In this document: positions 52,801 through 62,218 of the stretch, piece after piece
Position numbering within the stretch: the first letter of the stretch is position 1
Layout: every line of letters begins with the position of its first letter
Assembly: GCA_037576195.1 (NCBI GenBank)
Contig: CM075101.1
Location: 2,170,001-2,234,000, forward strand
Direction: 5' to 3'
Origin: Phytoseiulus persimilis
Taxonomy: Eukaryota > Arthropoda > Arachnida > Mesostigmata > Phytoseiidae
DNA: 64,000 nt
The notes under the pieces: generated by a model
The model's input: the letters and a program-made list of their open reading frames with translations, nothing else
Databases searched by the model: none
What the model was told of the DNA's origin: nothing
Position numbers and translations under genes: made by a program

Positions 52801-55800
52801 AGGGGTTAAAGCCGTCAGAGTATGTGCTGCGGCGTGTGTGCAATCCCAGCATCATCTGATTCCTGTCGGGGCTTTCTGATCGGTTCCTCTCTGAAGGATT
52901 GAAACCCGTCAGTTCTGACACATCGGAAAGTTTCATTGAGCGAACTAAGCCTGCATCAGGAACGTTAACCTAAATATGTGACAACTCCTTGAGAGGGATG
53001 ATTGCGAGCGATGCATGGCAGAAGACTGTTGCACATCGCCCTGACAGAGACGTTCCGGTCCCCCCGCTCTTCTGGGTCTCATGAGCCTCCGCAGTACTGC
53101 GGTTGTCGGGAAAAGGTGTCAATAGATCAGGATGCTCCCGGTGGCCTGTGTTCCAACAGAGACGTGCTCCAAGTTTCGGGGAATCGACTTGGGTCCCCGA
53201 AGCGCTCTCTCTCCGTTTCCCGGTGTGCGGACTAAACGATGGTCTTCTGTTCCAGACGGCGTGAACAGTATGGGTGAGACTAAACGCCAGAGAACCTCAT
53301 ACACTCGCTACCAGACGCTGGAGCTCGAGAAGGAGTTCCACTTCAACAGGTATCTCACCAGAAGACGAAGGATTGAAATCGCCCACGCACTCTGCCTCTC
53401 CGAACGCCAGATCAAAATTTGGTTTCAGGTGAGTTTTGAGAATTATTCAGTGAACACATAGTTGACCTCATTCGTGAACGCGCTCCTCCATTCGATTGCA
53501 ACCCAGCCGAGGAGTAGTGCCAAGATAGTATAGAAGACAATGCGCGCTCGACTCAACTCGGTGCCGCGTCTCCGCCGACTTCGTGTTTTCAATCGAATGG
53601 CATCCCGCCAGATTCTTCCGGTCGCGTTCCTCTCAACTTCGACGACTTAGTTCGGAAGCCGCGCATGACGCCAGTTACACTTTTGAAAGTTCATGAGCCC
53701 TCGACTAAGTGCTAAGTGCTGCGAGTCCGCCGGCCGGAGATCTAACTAGTGAGCAGCATCAGTGCCGACGGAGACGCCGCCGAACCTAGCGGCTATTATA
53801 AGAGTTTGAAGATGAGTTTCGAAGTCGTTCGCCCGCCCGCCCAACCGTCCGCTCGCCCGCCCGCTCGTCCCTCTGGCGGGCTTTGGAGCCGCTGGTTACG
53901 GAGTAATCTCCGCTGCTCCCTTGTCTCGTTCGCTAGTTCTACAGCTTCGAGTGTTTGGTGCCGAGAGTGGAGCCGTTCTACTCGGTACTCGGCTGGTGCC
54001 ATGCAGCGGGCGGTGCAGGCGGCCTATCGACCGGCCAATCGACTTCGAGACAGGCCAACTGACTGATCGACCATCGCGAGACGAGAAGGACGACAGAGCC
54101 TCGGAAAGGACGGGGTGGTCCTGTCGAGAGAACCGCTCAAAGGAAGAACCTCTGCGACAGCGGCGGCTGCCGCCAGACGAGGGGGCGAATGCCGCCTCGC
54201 CGGGCGGCCGGTCGGTCGGCCCAAGGGGAAGCTTGATATGATCTTTCCTTCCCGTTTGTTCCACGCTCGTCCTCGTTCGTTCTCTTTTCTCGGGGTAGCC
54301 AGCCAGCCAGCCAGCTAGCTAGCTTGCTTGGGGTTTTGTGGTGAACACAGCCTTCCTTCGTTCTTCCCGGGGGTGGAGTCCGTGATGGTCGTCTAGCACG
54401 CCATGGCGGAAAGCGAAAAGGAGAGCAGCAAGCAAAACGCGCAAAAGCGAAAGCACACCGCGAGCCGACCGAGAACAGACGAGAGCGGAAAAACGCAAAG
54501 TTCGCACACGTCAACTCCGGACGGTTGGACATTCGTCAATAGTTCACGTCCTTGCGTCCAGTCGAATCAGAGGGGTGACCCCTTAGTCGGGGGAATTTAT
54601 TCTCGTTTCAACGGGAGATCGTTTTGTCCGAGGCTTCTTCGAGTGTCTGAGCTTCAGAGTCCTGGGCAAGCGTGGATTCAGCGCGGCTCGATTGCCATGG
54701 CGCAATTTGTACGGTGCAATTGTTAAACTGATTTGATGATTCGTTGGCCGGCCCGCAGGGACGGTTCTCCGTTCCGGTGGTGGGTGATGATGGGCTCGCA
54801 ACACTCCCAATCCCGAGGAGCGAGCGACTTGGAGAAAGGCGGACCGACCGACAGGCAGACAAACGAAGCGGCGAACAGCACGCCTTGCTCTTCCCACGTG
54901 TTTCCCTTTCCGGTTGGTTGTTTGCTCGCTCGTTCACTCCGTCCGGTCGGTGGTTCGTGCTTCTCTTCACACCGGCACGACATGCATCATCAACGTGACA
55001 TGATATTCAGACCTCGGATTCCAAAACTACGATCAGGCAGATATTCTTCGGATGCTGCGTGCCGCCCAGAGCCACTGAACCTCTCCAACCGCGTGGGAGG
55101 ACGGTGCAAATCCGTGAGGCGTTATCGATACGGATGTCGTCAACGGATCGTGGGGGAGCTCATCAGCCCGTCCTTTCCACCCTGCTGACCATGGAAGTAA
55201 TCACCGCCGCACCGAACCCGTCCGAAGGTTGCACTACAGCCTCAAATTTGAACGTAGATCACGACGATTGCAAACGTCCGCACACCCATGTCGATTCCAC
55301 CCTCGACGGATGGTCGGCTCCGAGGGTAGAACACAACCGCACGCTCGGAAAGATGGGAGAAACGAGGAATGGGTGGAACTGGTCTGACACAGTGGCTGCC
55401 GACGTGAAAGAATCGATCGAGTTTCGTTAGTCGGAATGATTCTTCCCTCGGAGCTGTTGAGCAGAAACCACATTCCAAAGAAAAGCGTTTGAGTCCCCTT
55501 TACGCGAGATATCCTGATCGCTCGAGCTCGGAGGTCCAGAAGCGACCCCCTTCGAGAAAGCAGTGCTTCGATGATATCGCACAACGCATCTGAGTGGATT
55601 CCCCCCCTCCCGATAAGCGGGGAAAAAATCTTCATGAAATTCGCGGAGGAATGTCATGTGTTTCTCGACGCTCAGCCCAATCTGGTGGTAGTCGATTCCG
55701 CTCCCTTTGTCGTCGATGTCATCAGCAGCAGTGGCTTCCCGCCCGGCTCGATAGCGGGCTTCCTTTTTCGTCCTTCCGTTGGTTGGTTGGTTAGTTGCTT

Positions 55801-58800
55801 AGAAGATCGTTCGTTCGCTTGCCTGCTCGCTTGGTCGTTCGGTTGGTTGTCTTGGTCTCAAACATGTCATCGGATGAATCATCTAAGTCCCTCCCCCCTC
55901 TCTCGGTGTGTTTCCGAGAGGGTGGAACGTCGTTTCATCACCGATCCCAGCGGCTTGGAGCGATTCAATCCTAGACGGGGGACGCTTGCAACTGCCCCCA
56001 TCGCGAATGATATGTTCCGAAGAGGGACAAACACGTTTTCACCCAATGCGTTCGGAGTTCAGAATTGATGATCGGGTTTGAACGGGACAAAGTCTGCTGA
56101 ACAAAGTCCGCGGATAGCGGGGGCGAGTGAGCGAGGCGGATCTGGTGGTCGTCGTTGTCTCAATCACTGCTCGAGGCTTTGGGTGCTCTCTTTTCACTCA
56201 ACTTTCGCTCTCTTTCTTTCGAGTTTTCTGCGTCCGTAGGAAGCGAGTGCGCGGATCAGAAAGCCCGAAGGAGGCGACTGTCAATCATTCAGTCAGTCGG
56301 AGGGAGCGACAGATCGTCCGACGAGCCGACAGGGAGTCGCAGTCCCTCCTGGAGGGACCAATTGGCGAACGTCGCAGCGAAGAATAGCTTGGGGAAAAAC
56401 CTCTCCTTCTTCCTGCTCCTCCGTCTCCTCTCGGTGCTCCCTCGTTGTTCTCCTCGTTTCGGCGCTCTTTTCTGTCTGAAAGGGAAGGTGGCTCTGTCTG
56501 TTCGTCGGTTGATGCCTTTGCCCATCCGCCGCTTGCCAGGCTGGCGGGCAAGCTTGCTCCCGCGACTCGCGCAACTACAGCTCCTGATGCTGCTCTCGAC
56601 GACTTTCGTAGATAAATTTCCCATCGGGGAGGAACGCTCAACGGCTTCCGCTCCCGAATTGACGACAATCGAATTGTGCCGTGTCGGGACAGCCGAGTCT
56701 GGGGCGGCCTAAGAGAGTTTTCGGCGAGATTCATCAAGCATGCCATAACAAACAAACAAATGCGTTATCTGTGTTGTTGTGCCCGTTGCGTCGCTGATCA
56801 CTCGGCGATCGACTGAAGTCTAAACTTCGGTTGTCAACGATGGTGGAGACTGAACTCGGTGCTCCGAGGGTCTCTGGCAGAGCGCGCTGCCTGGAATCTC
56901 AGTGTGGGTAGGGAGCGACTCTGATTGGTTTGTTGGTCGGTCGGTTTGTTCGTTCGTTCGTTCCTCATTCGGTCGTTGTACCCCTTTGCTCCTCTTGTCC
57001 TCCACTGTCTTGTCGGTCTCGCTCGATAATGACTTTGGTGATTATTAGAAGGCTCCCTGGCTACATGGCGGGCCCACTCCGCGAATAGTTTATTCTCGCC
57101 GGCAACGCACAGACAACAGGGAGCCGCCGCTAGGTTTTCAAGTCGCATATCCTCGGAGCACGAACGTTTCATTTTACGCTGGGCTGTCTCCGGCACTAAT
57201 GCCGAAATGAGGATCCCTCAGAGCATCTCGGCGTTGGTCTGATATGCAATCGAGAAAACGACGATTTTTGTGAAAACATTCTGGGTGATCGGGCCGCTCA
57301 TTGCGCGTCCAGGGTCCATCGGCTCTGGGGCAACAAGCCGAATTCTCGACAAGGATCCAACAACCGACCGCAACGAACCCGAATAGCATTGCTTGGTTCC
57401 TTCGGCGAGGCTCTTCGAACGGCCCTCGCTCATTCTTCTTCGGGCCAATTTAACTTGACAGAGTTTGCCCGAGGCTTCTAGCGGTTTGTTGGAGCCCTAT
57501 CAAACGAAATCGTGTGTTCCGCACAAACAAACATGGAGCTCTTGTTGTTTTTGTGAAAAATAACCACCCCTCTCTCTTGAACACGCTCTATAATCTCATC
57601 AGGGTGTTAACCTGTGTCCGCGCTTCAGTTATCCTTGGTAACAAGACCCTTTGAGCTCGCCCCTTCACGTTCGCGGAAGACTGAGGCTCGAAAAAAATAT
57701 GAGCGAAAGTGAGATTGGGAAGCACACACTCAGGCAGTTTCTTTTTTCCTCGGTATAAATGCTGTCAGGCGGCGCGTCACATATATAGGAGAGCTTCTTT
57801 ACATACGAGCAGCCTTACCCAGGTGACATACGTACAGGTTGTACGCATGTGTGAGCACAGCAGGTCATGTGCAGGGATCTGAGCTAGGATATATATAGAT
57901 TCGGCCCTATGTATGTATTCCCACATATATATGTATGTGCGGGCGTATGTATATACACCAGTGAAGTTGAGTGGCGGGAGCGCTTGCTTGCCTCTCGGTC
58001 TCAGCTTCTCTTCCCAAAAGTGGGCGGAGCTCTCGGCATTCAGAAGAAGGGCGCCCAATTTCAAACGAAGGAACCCGAAACTTATACTCGCATCGGCCAG
58101 GGGCGAACATATATACGGCCCGAGTGGGCACACATACATATATCCGTACGCGAATCCGCGAACGCCGTTGTAAGTGCTCATAGATCTGAGCGCTCCGCTG
58201 ACCGAAACGGAGGTTAGCGGAATGCTAAGACCGTTGCAGTGATTCCGATATCCCCTCTCGGTTTGAACTCCGCCCTAAAACGGGGAAAAGCTGCGGAGTC
58301 GCCGCAGAGGACGGTCCCCGTCCATTGTCTCGGAGGGTGTGAAAGGTTCGAACATGGGTCTTCGCTCGGCTCTCCTCCGACTGTGCCACAAACACGGGTC
58401 CGATCCACACACACCAAACAGAAGACCCCCTCCCTAACAGGCTAGGGAGTCCTCGCCGTCCCGTCAGAGACTTATGGCATTGTGTGCCCAGGGTTTTGCC
58501 GCTACTGCGCCGCAAGGCTGATGATCGGCTGCTGTTTGTGTTCGCCTGTGTCTGACGTCGGGGTCGTGGTGTTGTCTGCAATCGTCGATTCGAGCCAGCA
58601 TCCAGCCAGCGAAACCATTCGACCGTTCGACAGAGCGACGATGTCGACTCATTCGATCTCTGGACCTCGGAGAAGGAGATGCCAGAGTGCAGGGTACGGG
58701 CGCTCGTGTGTCATGAGCACTGGTCGAAATATAGTTCCCATTCGGTCATAGGATCCCGGTTGCGTCGCGCGACAAAAGCACGGAGGAGCAATGCGCTTCA

Positions 58801-61800
58801 GCATCCGGCTGTTGCAGTCCGAAGATTTCATCGATCGATATCACGAGCGAAAGAGGAGTTTCATTTCTTCCGAGTCGTTCTCGACTAGACGTTCATTCTG
58901 AGATGAATGCTATGAAACAAAATCGGCGAATGGGCTTAGGTTGGCGTGCTCAGAATAAAGATCGGGGGACTCGGGTCCTGCTATCTCTCCGAGACATCAT
59001 AGGAAGCTATTGTCTCCGGCTGGACACGTATCGACTGATCTTATTCTTGCATCTTTCCAGAATCGGCGAATGAAATGGAAGAAGGAACACCGGCTTGCGA
59101 ATACCGTCCCAGCCCAGATAGGCCATCCGATGGCTCTTATGGGATCGGCGGGACTTCCTCAGCACTCTTCTCTGCCGCCTTCCCATCTTGTGAGTTACTT
59201 CAAGTCCATAATTTGATATGCAAGCAGCGACGGCCGCGACCGCTAATGCTGATAAATGGATCAGGGATGCTGAATGACAGTTTCGGACAGTCAATTTACT
59301 CGAGATCGATTCCTGGGAGAAACACCCGATTGGCTGGATCAGGACAGACATAGCTCATGCTGTTGGAAGTTTTGAAAACGTGCGCCGGTTGATGCATATC
59401 CTTCACACTGCTCGAGAGGGTCTTTCGATCCCTATCGCAATTGTCGTCGTTGTCTTATCGCCCCGACTGGAACGAACTCCGTACTCGCTGCGGTCCGCTG
59501 AAGGAATTCATGGCGGATGGAACAACTGAACAGATGCCTCCCGGAAGAGCCAGAGGGAATTTCCAGCTGAGAGGATCGCATAGCAGTGTCCTAGAGATAA
59601 TGGAACTTCCTGGGTTGCCGTCCGGTCTCCCATCTACTTGGAGCAATGCCCCACAGTCGGGAGGGAAAGGTCGGAGTAGAGGTTCTCTTGCAGTTTCTGG
59701 GACCGGGCTCAGTCGCAGACAGGCTATGCAGCATATACTTCACAGAGAGCACACGTCAAAAGTATTTTTTTGCTGCCGTTGTTCATACTCGGCTTGTATG
59801 CGCGTTTGAGGAAGCGGATGCTGATACAGGGAGAAGGGATCCTCTCGGTGACAGTTTTTATTTCTCAGCGAACGGTTCTCGAAGCCGTCTTGTCGCTGGG
59901 CGCCGCACTAGTCGCATTTGGCTGCGAGTGTTCCCTTTTCCTTTCGCTCGCTCGCTCGCCCTGCCATACATAAACACATGATGCATTTCGGCATGTCTCG
60001 AGCGTTCGACACGAAGAATCCTTCGAAAATCGAATCCCGCTGGGAGCGGAGGCTAGCACTATTTTTCAAATTTAGACGTATACTTCCACGTCCACCGCTG
60101 AGGAGCGGGCCAACGAGCGTTCTGAAGTGAGAATGCAACGTCTGCACGGATGACCCGAACATTAATCAAAGCGGCGCCGAAGGAAACCCCGCGAAAAGGA
60201 GTTCAACGAAACTCCGATAAACCCTGCAGACGATTTTGTGAGTCTTGGCTACTTCGTGAGACTGTTCGCTTCGACCCTCGGGGAGCGACGTCCGAGGCAG
60301 CGAGCTCGGATAAAAACACAGGCATGTGTCGAGACCCTGATGGGAAACGTTGCTGCATTGTGGCATTTACGTTGTTGCTGTGTCGCTCTGCCAGAATGTT
60401 GTTTCGCTCGTCAGCCCGCCGTCCCAGCATGACCGAGTGGCGGGGCTAAGCACGGAGGCAAAAAGGGAGACTGTGAGTCAGGCTCCAGAGTTGTAATTAT
60501 GCTTGGAGGGCCAACTTAGCAACGGCCAGCGAAGCAACCGTCCGGCGGGAGGCCCCGAGGGAAGAAATTGGTCGAAGGAATAATCGAGCCAGCCACAGCT
60601 AGAATGAGGGCTGCAATTATCTCTGAAAGATGACGACGACAACGAACTGACTGACTGACTGACTGACTGGCTGGGGATTCACTAGCTGCCCAGTCGACCA
60701 ACTGGACGACCGACCGAACGGGCGGAGGAGACGGCCGGCGCAGAGCCAGCCAACTAGGCAACGAGCACGGAATGAACAGCAAAATATGATTAATAACTCA
60801 TACCGCCAAAAATATCAATGCCTGCCTGCGTACCCGGTCGCATGTCGGTTCGCTGGCCTCCTCCTCCTCCTCGTCTGGGTTGGCGCAGCATTCGGCCGCT
60901 CGTTGGTTTGTTTCGTTCGCTGATTCGTCGGAAGAATCGCTCATGATTCGCTCTTCGGCGGTTCTATGATGAATTTCGCCGGTCACAAGGGGAAGAGATG
61001 TTAATTACATCCGTTCCGTCTTGCAGATGCTTGTTCCTGGAGCACTCCTTCTTTTTTATTCTCGTTGTTCCGAGCCGTTCTCTCTCTCGCGCTTTTGGAC
61101 CTCCTCCTAGCGCCCGTACTTTCTCAGAGGCTTTCTCGCGGGACGTGTCATCCTGCCACTATGCAAGAAGTCAGCTTTGCCTCTTGCGGCCCCTGTAGTG
61201 GATCTCCTATTTTCGGGCTTCATCTCGCTCGCTTTCGAGCCCGATAGCGGCTCCGAAAAGTCCATGAACGTTTCGAAACGAGTTCCGTCGCCTCAACGTT
61301 GCGCGAAATTGGACCAACGGCATCTCGACATCAGGGAAACCCTCCCTCAAAGGCACCGTTCAGAGCAGACAATGCTTTCAGACGAACGTATGATGCGAAC
61401 GTCCCCCACAGCCTGTGAGCATTCGTGTCGTATCGCCCCAGGCCGAATCCATCGAACGTCAGAAGCTACGTAGAGAATCCGCGGAGGTCTTAGTTAGCGG
61501 TTTTGTGCGTCTGAATCATTCCTGCCAGGGATGAGTTTCACGTTCGATTCTAGCAGAAAGATGTATCGAAAGCCGGGTTTCTTTCGCTTCGTGTGGTTTG
61601 GAACCCTTTATTTATTTTTTTCGTAGCTGCCTCTCTCTTTTTTTTGGGGGAATTCGTCGAACACGCCGAAACGTCGGTGGATGGCAGGAATCTCGACTCA
61701 GGAACGAAAGAGAAAGGCCTCTCCGATTTTTCGCCTTCTCGGCTCTCTGCGGTTTAGAGGTTTTGCGGCGAAGTCCATCGCTGGGGGTGACTGCTGGGCC

Positions 61801-62218
61801 TGCTTCTGCTGCCGTCGCCGCGGCTGCTGTCGTTGCTGGATAAGAGTCAGGTCGGCGAGCCGGCGGCCGGACGGGCAGCTCTGATACCGGCGACATGAGA
61901 TACCAATTTTCAGATGTAGATCTGAAGACGTTTCTTTTCGACGGCATCCCGTTCCTCGTCGGGGGCCAAAAGGTCGCTGTAGTTTTCACTCTCGTTGAAG
62001 TCTGAGTTTCTCTTTCGCCGCGGCGACGACGCTGGATTCGCTGAGGTCGAGGAGAAGTAATTTTTGAACGATTTTTCGGAATGTCCTAACGTTCTTCCTT
62101 TTTGTTTTTCCAGGGGGGCTCGTCGAGCAACGCTGCAGTGATGGGCATCGCTCCTCAGGCACATCAACAGACTCCCAAAAACTGGAACCAAGGCCCACCG
62201 CAACTATTACCGTTTTGA
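37645..62218 (+). CDS. Scr: Homeotic protein Sex combs reduced (Scr), five coding exons, 274 residues
   Basis: Nuclear homeodomain transcription factor that specifies labial/first-leg-region segment identity in arthropods, working with Extradenticle/PBX. Exons 37,645-37,893, 49,439-49,607, 53,256-53,428, 59,061-59,189 and 62,114-62,218 join in phase with GT-AG borders to 275 codons including TGA. Residues 1-8 are MSSYQFVN, the conserved Scr/Hox5-type N-terminus. YPWM is at 129-132 in the context [15 protein letters not shown], and the homeodomain is 148-207. The arm [10 protein letters not shown] and end KKEH distinguish Scr from Antp (RKRGRQTYTR, KKEN) and Deformed (PKRQRTAYTR). DNA-contact residues Q50 and N51 and the [11 protein letters not shown] helix are intact. 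The protein is short for Scr (the Drosophila protein exceeds 400), with few low-complexity runs. An unusual intron separates Q50 from N51. Extra small exons in the 11.5-kb first intron cannot be excluded. Confidence 0.93.
39981..40065. repeat. Period-4 repeat (CACT then GGCN/CCGC type)
   Basis: CACT units pass into GGCT/GGCG and CCGCCTGC/CCGCCAGC words. It is a decayed tetranucleotide tract in Scr intron 1. Confidence 0.65.
42541..42620. repeat. Period-4 repeat (CCAG/GCCT/GTCT/GTCC type)
   Basis: Successive CCAGCCAG, GCCTGCCTGCC, GTCTGTCTGTCC and GTTCGTCCGTCC blocks lie in Scr intron 1. They make the 229-codon minus-strand frame over this area an artefact of stop-free repeat sequence. Confidence 0.7.
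46478..47056 (-). CDS. Hypothetical nested antisense ORF, 192 residues
   Basis: An ATG-started minus-strand frame lies wholly inside Scr intron 1. The first 20 residues are Ser/Gly-rich (a GCAGCAGCAG-type triplet run), but the remainder has mixed, coding-like composition with balanced codons (for example [15 protein letters not shown], then [14 protein letters not shown]) and ends at TAG. There is no signal peptide, membrane segment or recognised domain. The length is near the chance limit for a window this size, so it is a candidate for a nested intronic gene only. Confidence 0.25.
   Translation of the reverse strand: MCRSCSSNGGSGSSSSQSVPPKLCVSMNSGLFFEGSRKDSRGTQTYLLSLRQRASLTKSKNVYCPGSDTESLPETVKEVEITFPFGIKHCGPSKEQESDVFVVTERDIWHQRDVSRASHDSFVTLPAQRGRKRNITDELRDSTCDATRRKFHFSYTTGLSSAEVVNTGAIDCGRRNVFPLVEHLVDSVKYLV
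47395..47552. repeat. Period-4 repeat patches (GGCA/AGCC/CAGT and GACC types)
   Basis: GGCAGGCAAGCAAGCCAGTC and related words occupy 47,395-47,445, with a second patch of ACCGACCGACCGACTGAC at about 47,532-47,552. The sequence between them is ordinary. Confidence 0.6.
49439..49607 (+). CDS. Scr: Scr coding exon 2 with the YPWM hexapeptide (residues 84-139)
   Basis: The acceptor CGATTTCAG precedes GCATCCCCTCAG in phase 0. The donor GGCCAAA|GTAGGT leaves phase 1. The exon is Ser/Pro-rich, then carries [13 protein letters not shown], with the YPWM codons at 49,574-49,585. YPWM recruits Extradenticle/PBX. The position of this exon just ahead of the homeodomain exon matches the conserved Hox intron between hexapeptide and homeobox. 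Confidence 0.93.
51590..51650. repeat. Period-4 repeat (GTTG/TTCG/CTCG/GTCC)n
   Basis: GGTTGGTCG, TTCGTTCGTC, GCTCGCTCGC and GTCCGTCCGTCC follow one another in Scr intron 2, a good example of a microsatellite drifting through related tetranucleotides. Confidence 0.8.
52778..52880 (+). other. tRNA-derived short element or tRNA pseudogene
   Basis: TAGTTCAGGGGTTAAAGC resembles a tRNA D-arm/A-box. About 50 bases later GTGCAATCCCAGC resembles a decayed B-box (compare GTTCGAATCCCAGC). The two boxes in order suggest a SINE head or tRNA pseudogene. No proper acceptor stem or target-site duplication could be confirmed. Confidence 0.35.
53256..53428 (+). CDS. Scr: Scr coding exon 3, homeodomain residues 1-50 (protein 140-197)
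   Basis: The acceptor TTCTGTTCCAG leads into ACGGCGTGAACAGT in phase 1, completing an Asn codon. The frame then gives [20 protein letters not shown], then helices 1 and 2 identical to Antp-class homeodomains, then [14 protein letters not shown] and the donor GTGAGT. Homeodomain residue 41 is Ser where Scr and Antp usually have Thr. The exon stops exactly after Q50, inside recognition helix 3. Confidence 0.97.
53826..53874. repeat. Period-4 repeat (CGCC/CGTC/CTCG)n
   Basis: CGCCCGCCCGCC, CGTCCGCTCGCC and CGCTCGTCCC words in Scr intron 3. Confidence 0.75.
54297..54330. repeat. Period-4 repeat (AGCC then AGCT then GCTT)
   Basis: Four AGCC units pass into AGCTAGCTAGC and TTGCTTG in Scr intron 3. 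Confidence 0.8.
55775..55851. repeat. Period-4 repeat (GGTT/TTCG/GCTT type)
   Basis: GTTGGTTGGTTGGTTAG, then GTTCGTTCGCTTGCCTGCTC and GGTTGGTTG in Scr intron 3. Confidence 0.7.
56924..56976. repeat. Period-4 repeat (GGTC/GTTC)n
   Basis: TTGGTCGGTCGG followed by GTTCGTTCGTTCGTTCC in Scr intron 3. Confidence 0.75.
57778..58145. repeat. TATA/ACATATAT-rich patches
   Basis: ATATATAGG near 57,779, ATATATATAGA near 57,890, ACATATATATGTATG near 57,923, GTATATACACC near 57,950, and ACATATATACGG and ACATACATATATCC near 58,110-58,145 give a dispersed AT-rich array of short palindromes like the one upstream of Scr. Confidence 0.6.
59061..59189 (+). CDS. Scr: Scr coding exon 4, homeodomain residues 51-60 and tail (protein 198-240)
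   Basis: The acceptor CATCTTTCCAG leads into AATCGGCGAATGAAATGG in phase 0, giving [10 protein letters not shown], the end of recognition helix 3. A short tail follows ([18 protein letters not shown], later PPSHL). A strong donor CTT|GTGAGT at 59,190 fits the exon at 62,114 in phase. If it is not used, the frame reads on for eight residues (VSYFKSII) to a TGA at 59,214-59,216. Confidence 0.94.
59190..62113 (+). other. Scr intron 4 (2.9 kb)
   Basis: It holds an ACTG repeat at 60,646-60,674 and a TGATTAAT word at 60,787 of the Hox/Extradenticle type. No exon-like sequence other than the alternative read-through end of exon 4 is apparent. Confidence 0.7.
60646..60674. repeat. ACTG tetranucleotide repeat
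   Basis: About six ACTG units (AACTGACTGACTGACTGACT and onward), ending in GGCTGGGG. This is the cleanest tetranucleotide microsatellite in the window. Confidence 0.85.
62114..62218 (+). CDS. Scr: Scr coding exon 5, C-terminus (residues 241-274)
   Basis: A strong acceptor (CCTTTTTGTTTTTCCAG) opens a phase-0 frame encoding [15 protein letters not shown], then a Gln/Pro-rich segment, and LLPF before TGA at 62,216. It joins exon 4 without a frame change. The sequence is not clearly conserved in other Scr proteins that I know, so the call rests on splice signals and phase. Confidence 0.7.
   Translation, partial: GGSSSNAAVMGIAPQAHQQTPKNWNQGPPQLLPF

Larger units (their letters stand above)
49608..53255 (+). 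other. Scr intron 2 (3.6 kb)
   Basis: The conserved Hox-type intron between hexapeptide and homeobox. It holds a CTCG/GTCC tetranucleotide tract at 51,590-51,650 and a tRNA-like fragment at 52,778-52,880. The 229-codon plus frame at 51,550-52,239 is explained by stop-poor repeats. Confidence 0.85.
53429..59060 (+). other. Scr intron 3 (5.6 kb), inside the homeobox
   Basis: This intron splits the recognition helix between Q50 and N51. Its contents include period-4 tracts (53,826-53,874; 54,297-54,330; 55,775-55,851; 56,924-56,976) and TATA-rich arrays at about 57,778-58,145. Open frames here, including 185 codons at 56,155-56,712, are low-complexity. No gene or homeobox-like sequence is seen inside it. 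Confidence 0.9.

Noticed and set aside
56155..56712. 185-codon plus frame with large minus-strand frames over the same bases in Scr intron 3
   Set aside because: All frames are open together because of CTC/TCG-rich composition, so no single frame is favoured.
58331..58370. tRNA-like GGTTCGAAC
   Set aside because: Loop length and the closing pair are wrong for a T-arm, and no cloverleaf is visible.
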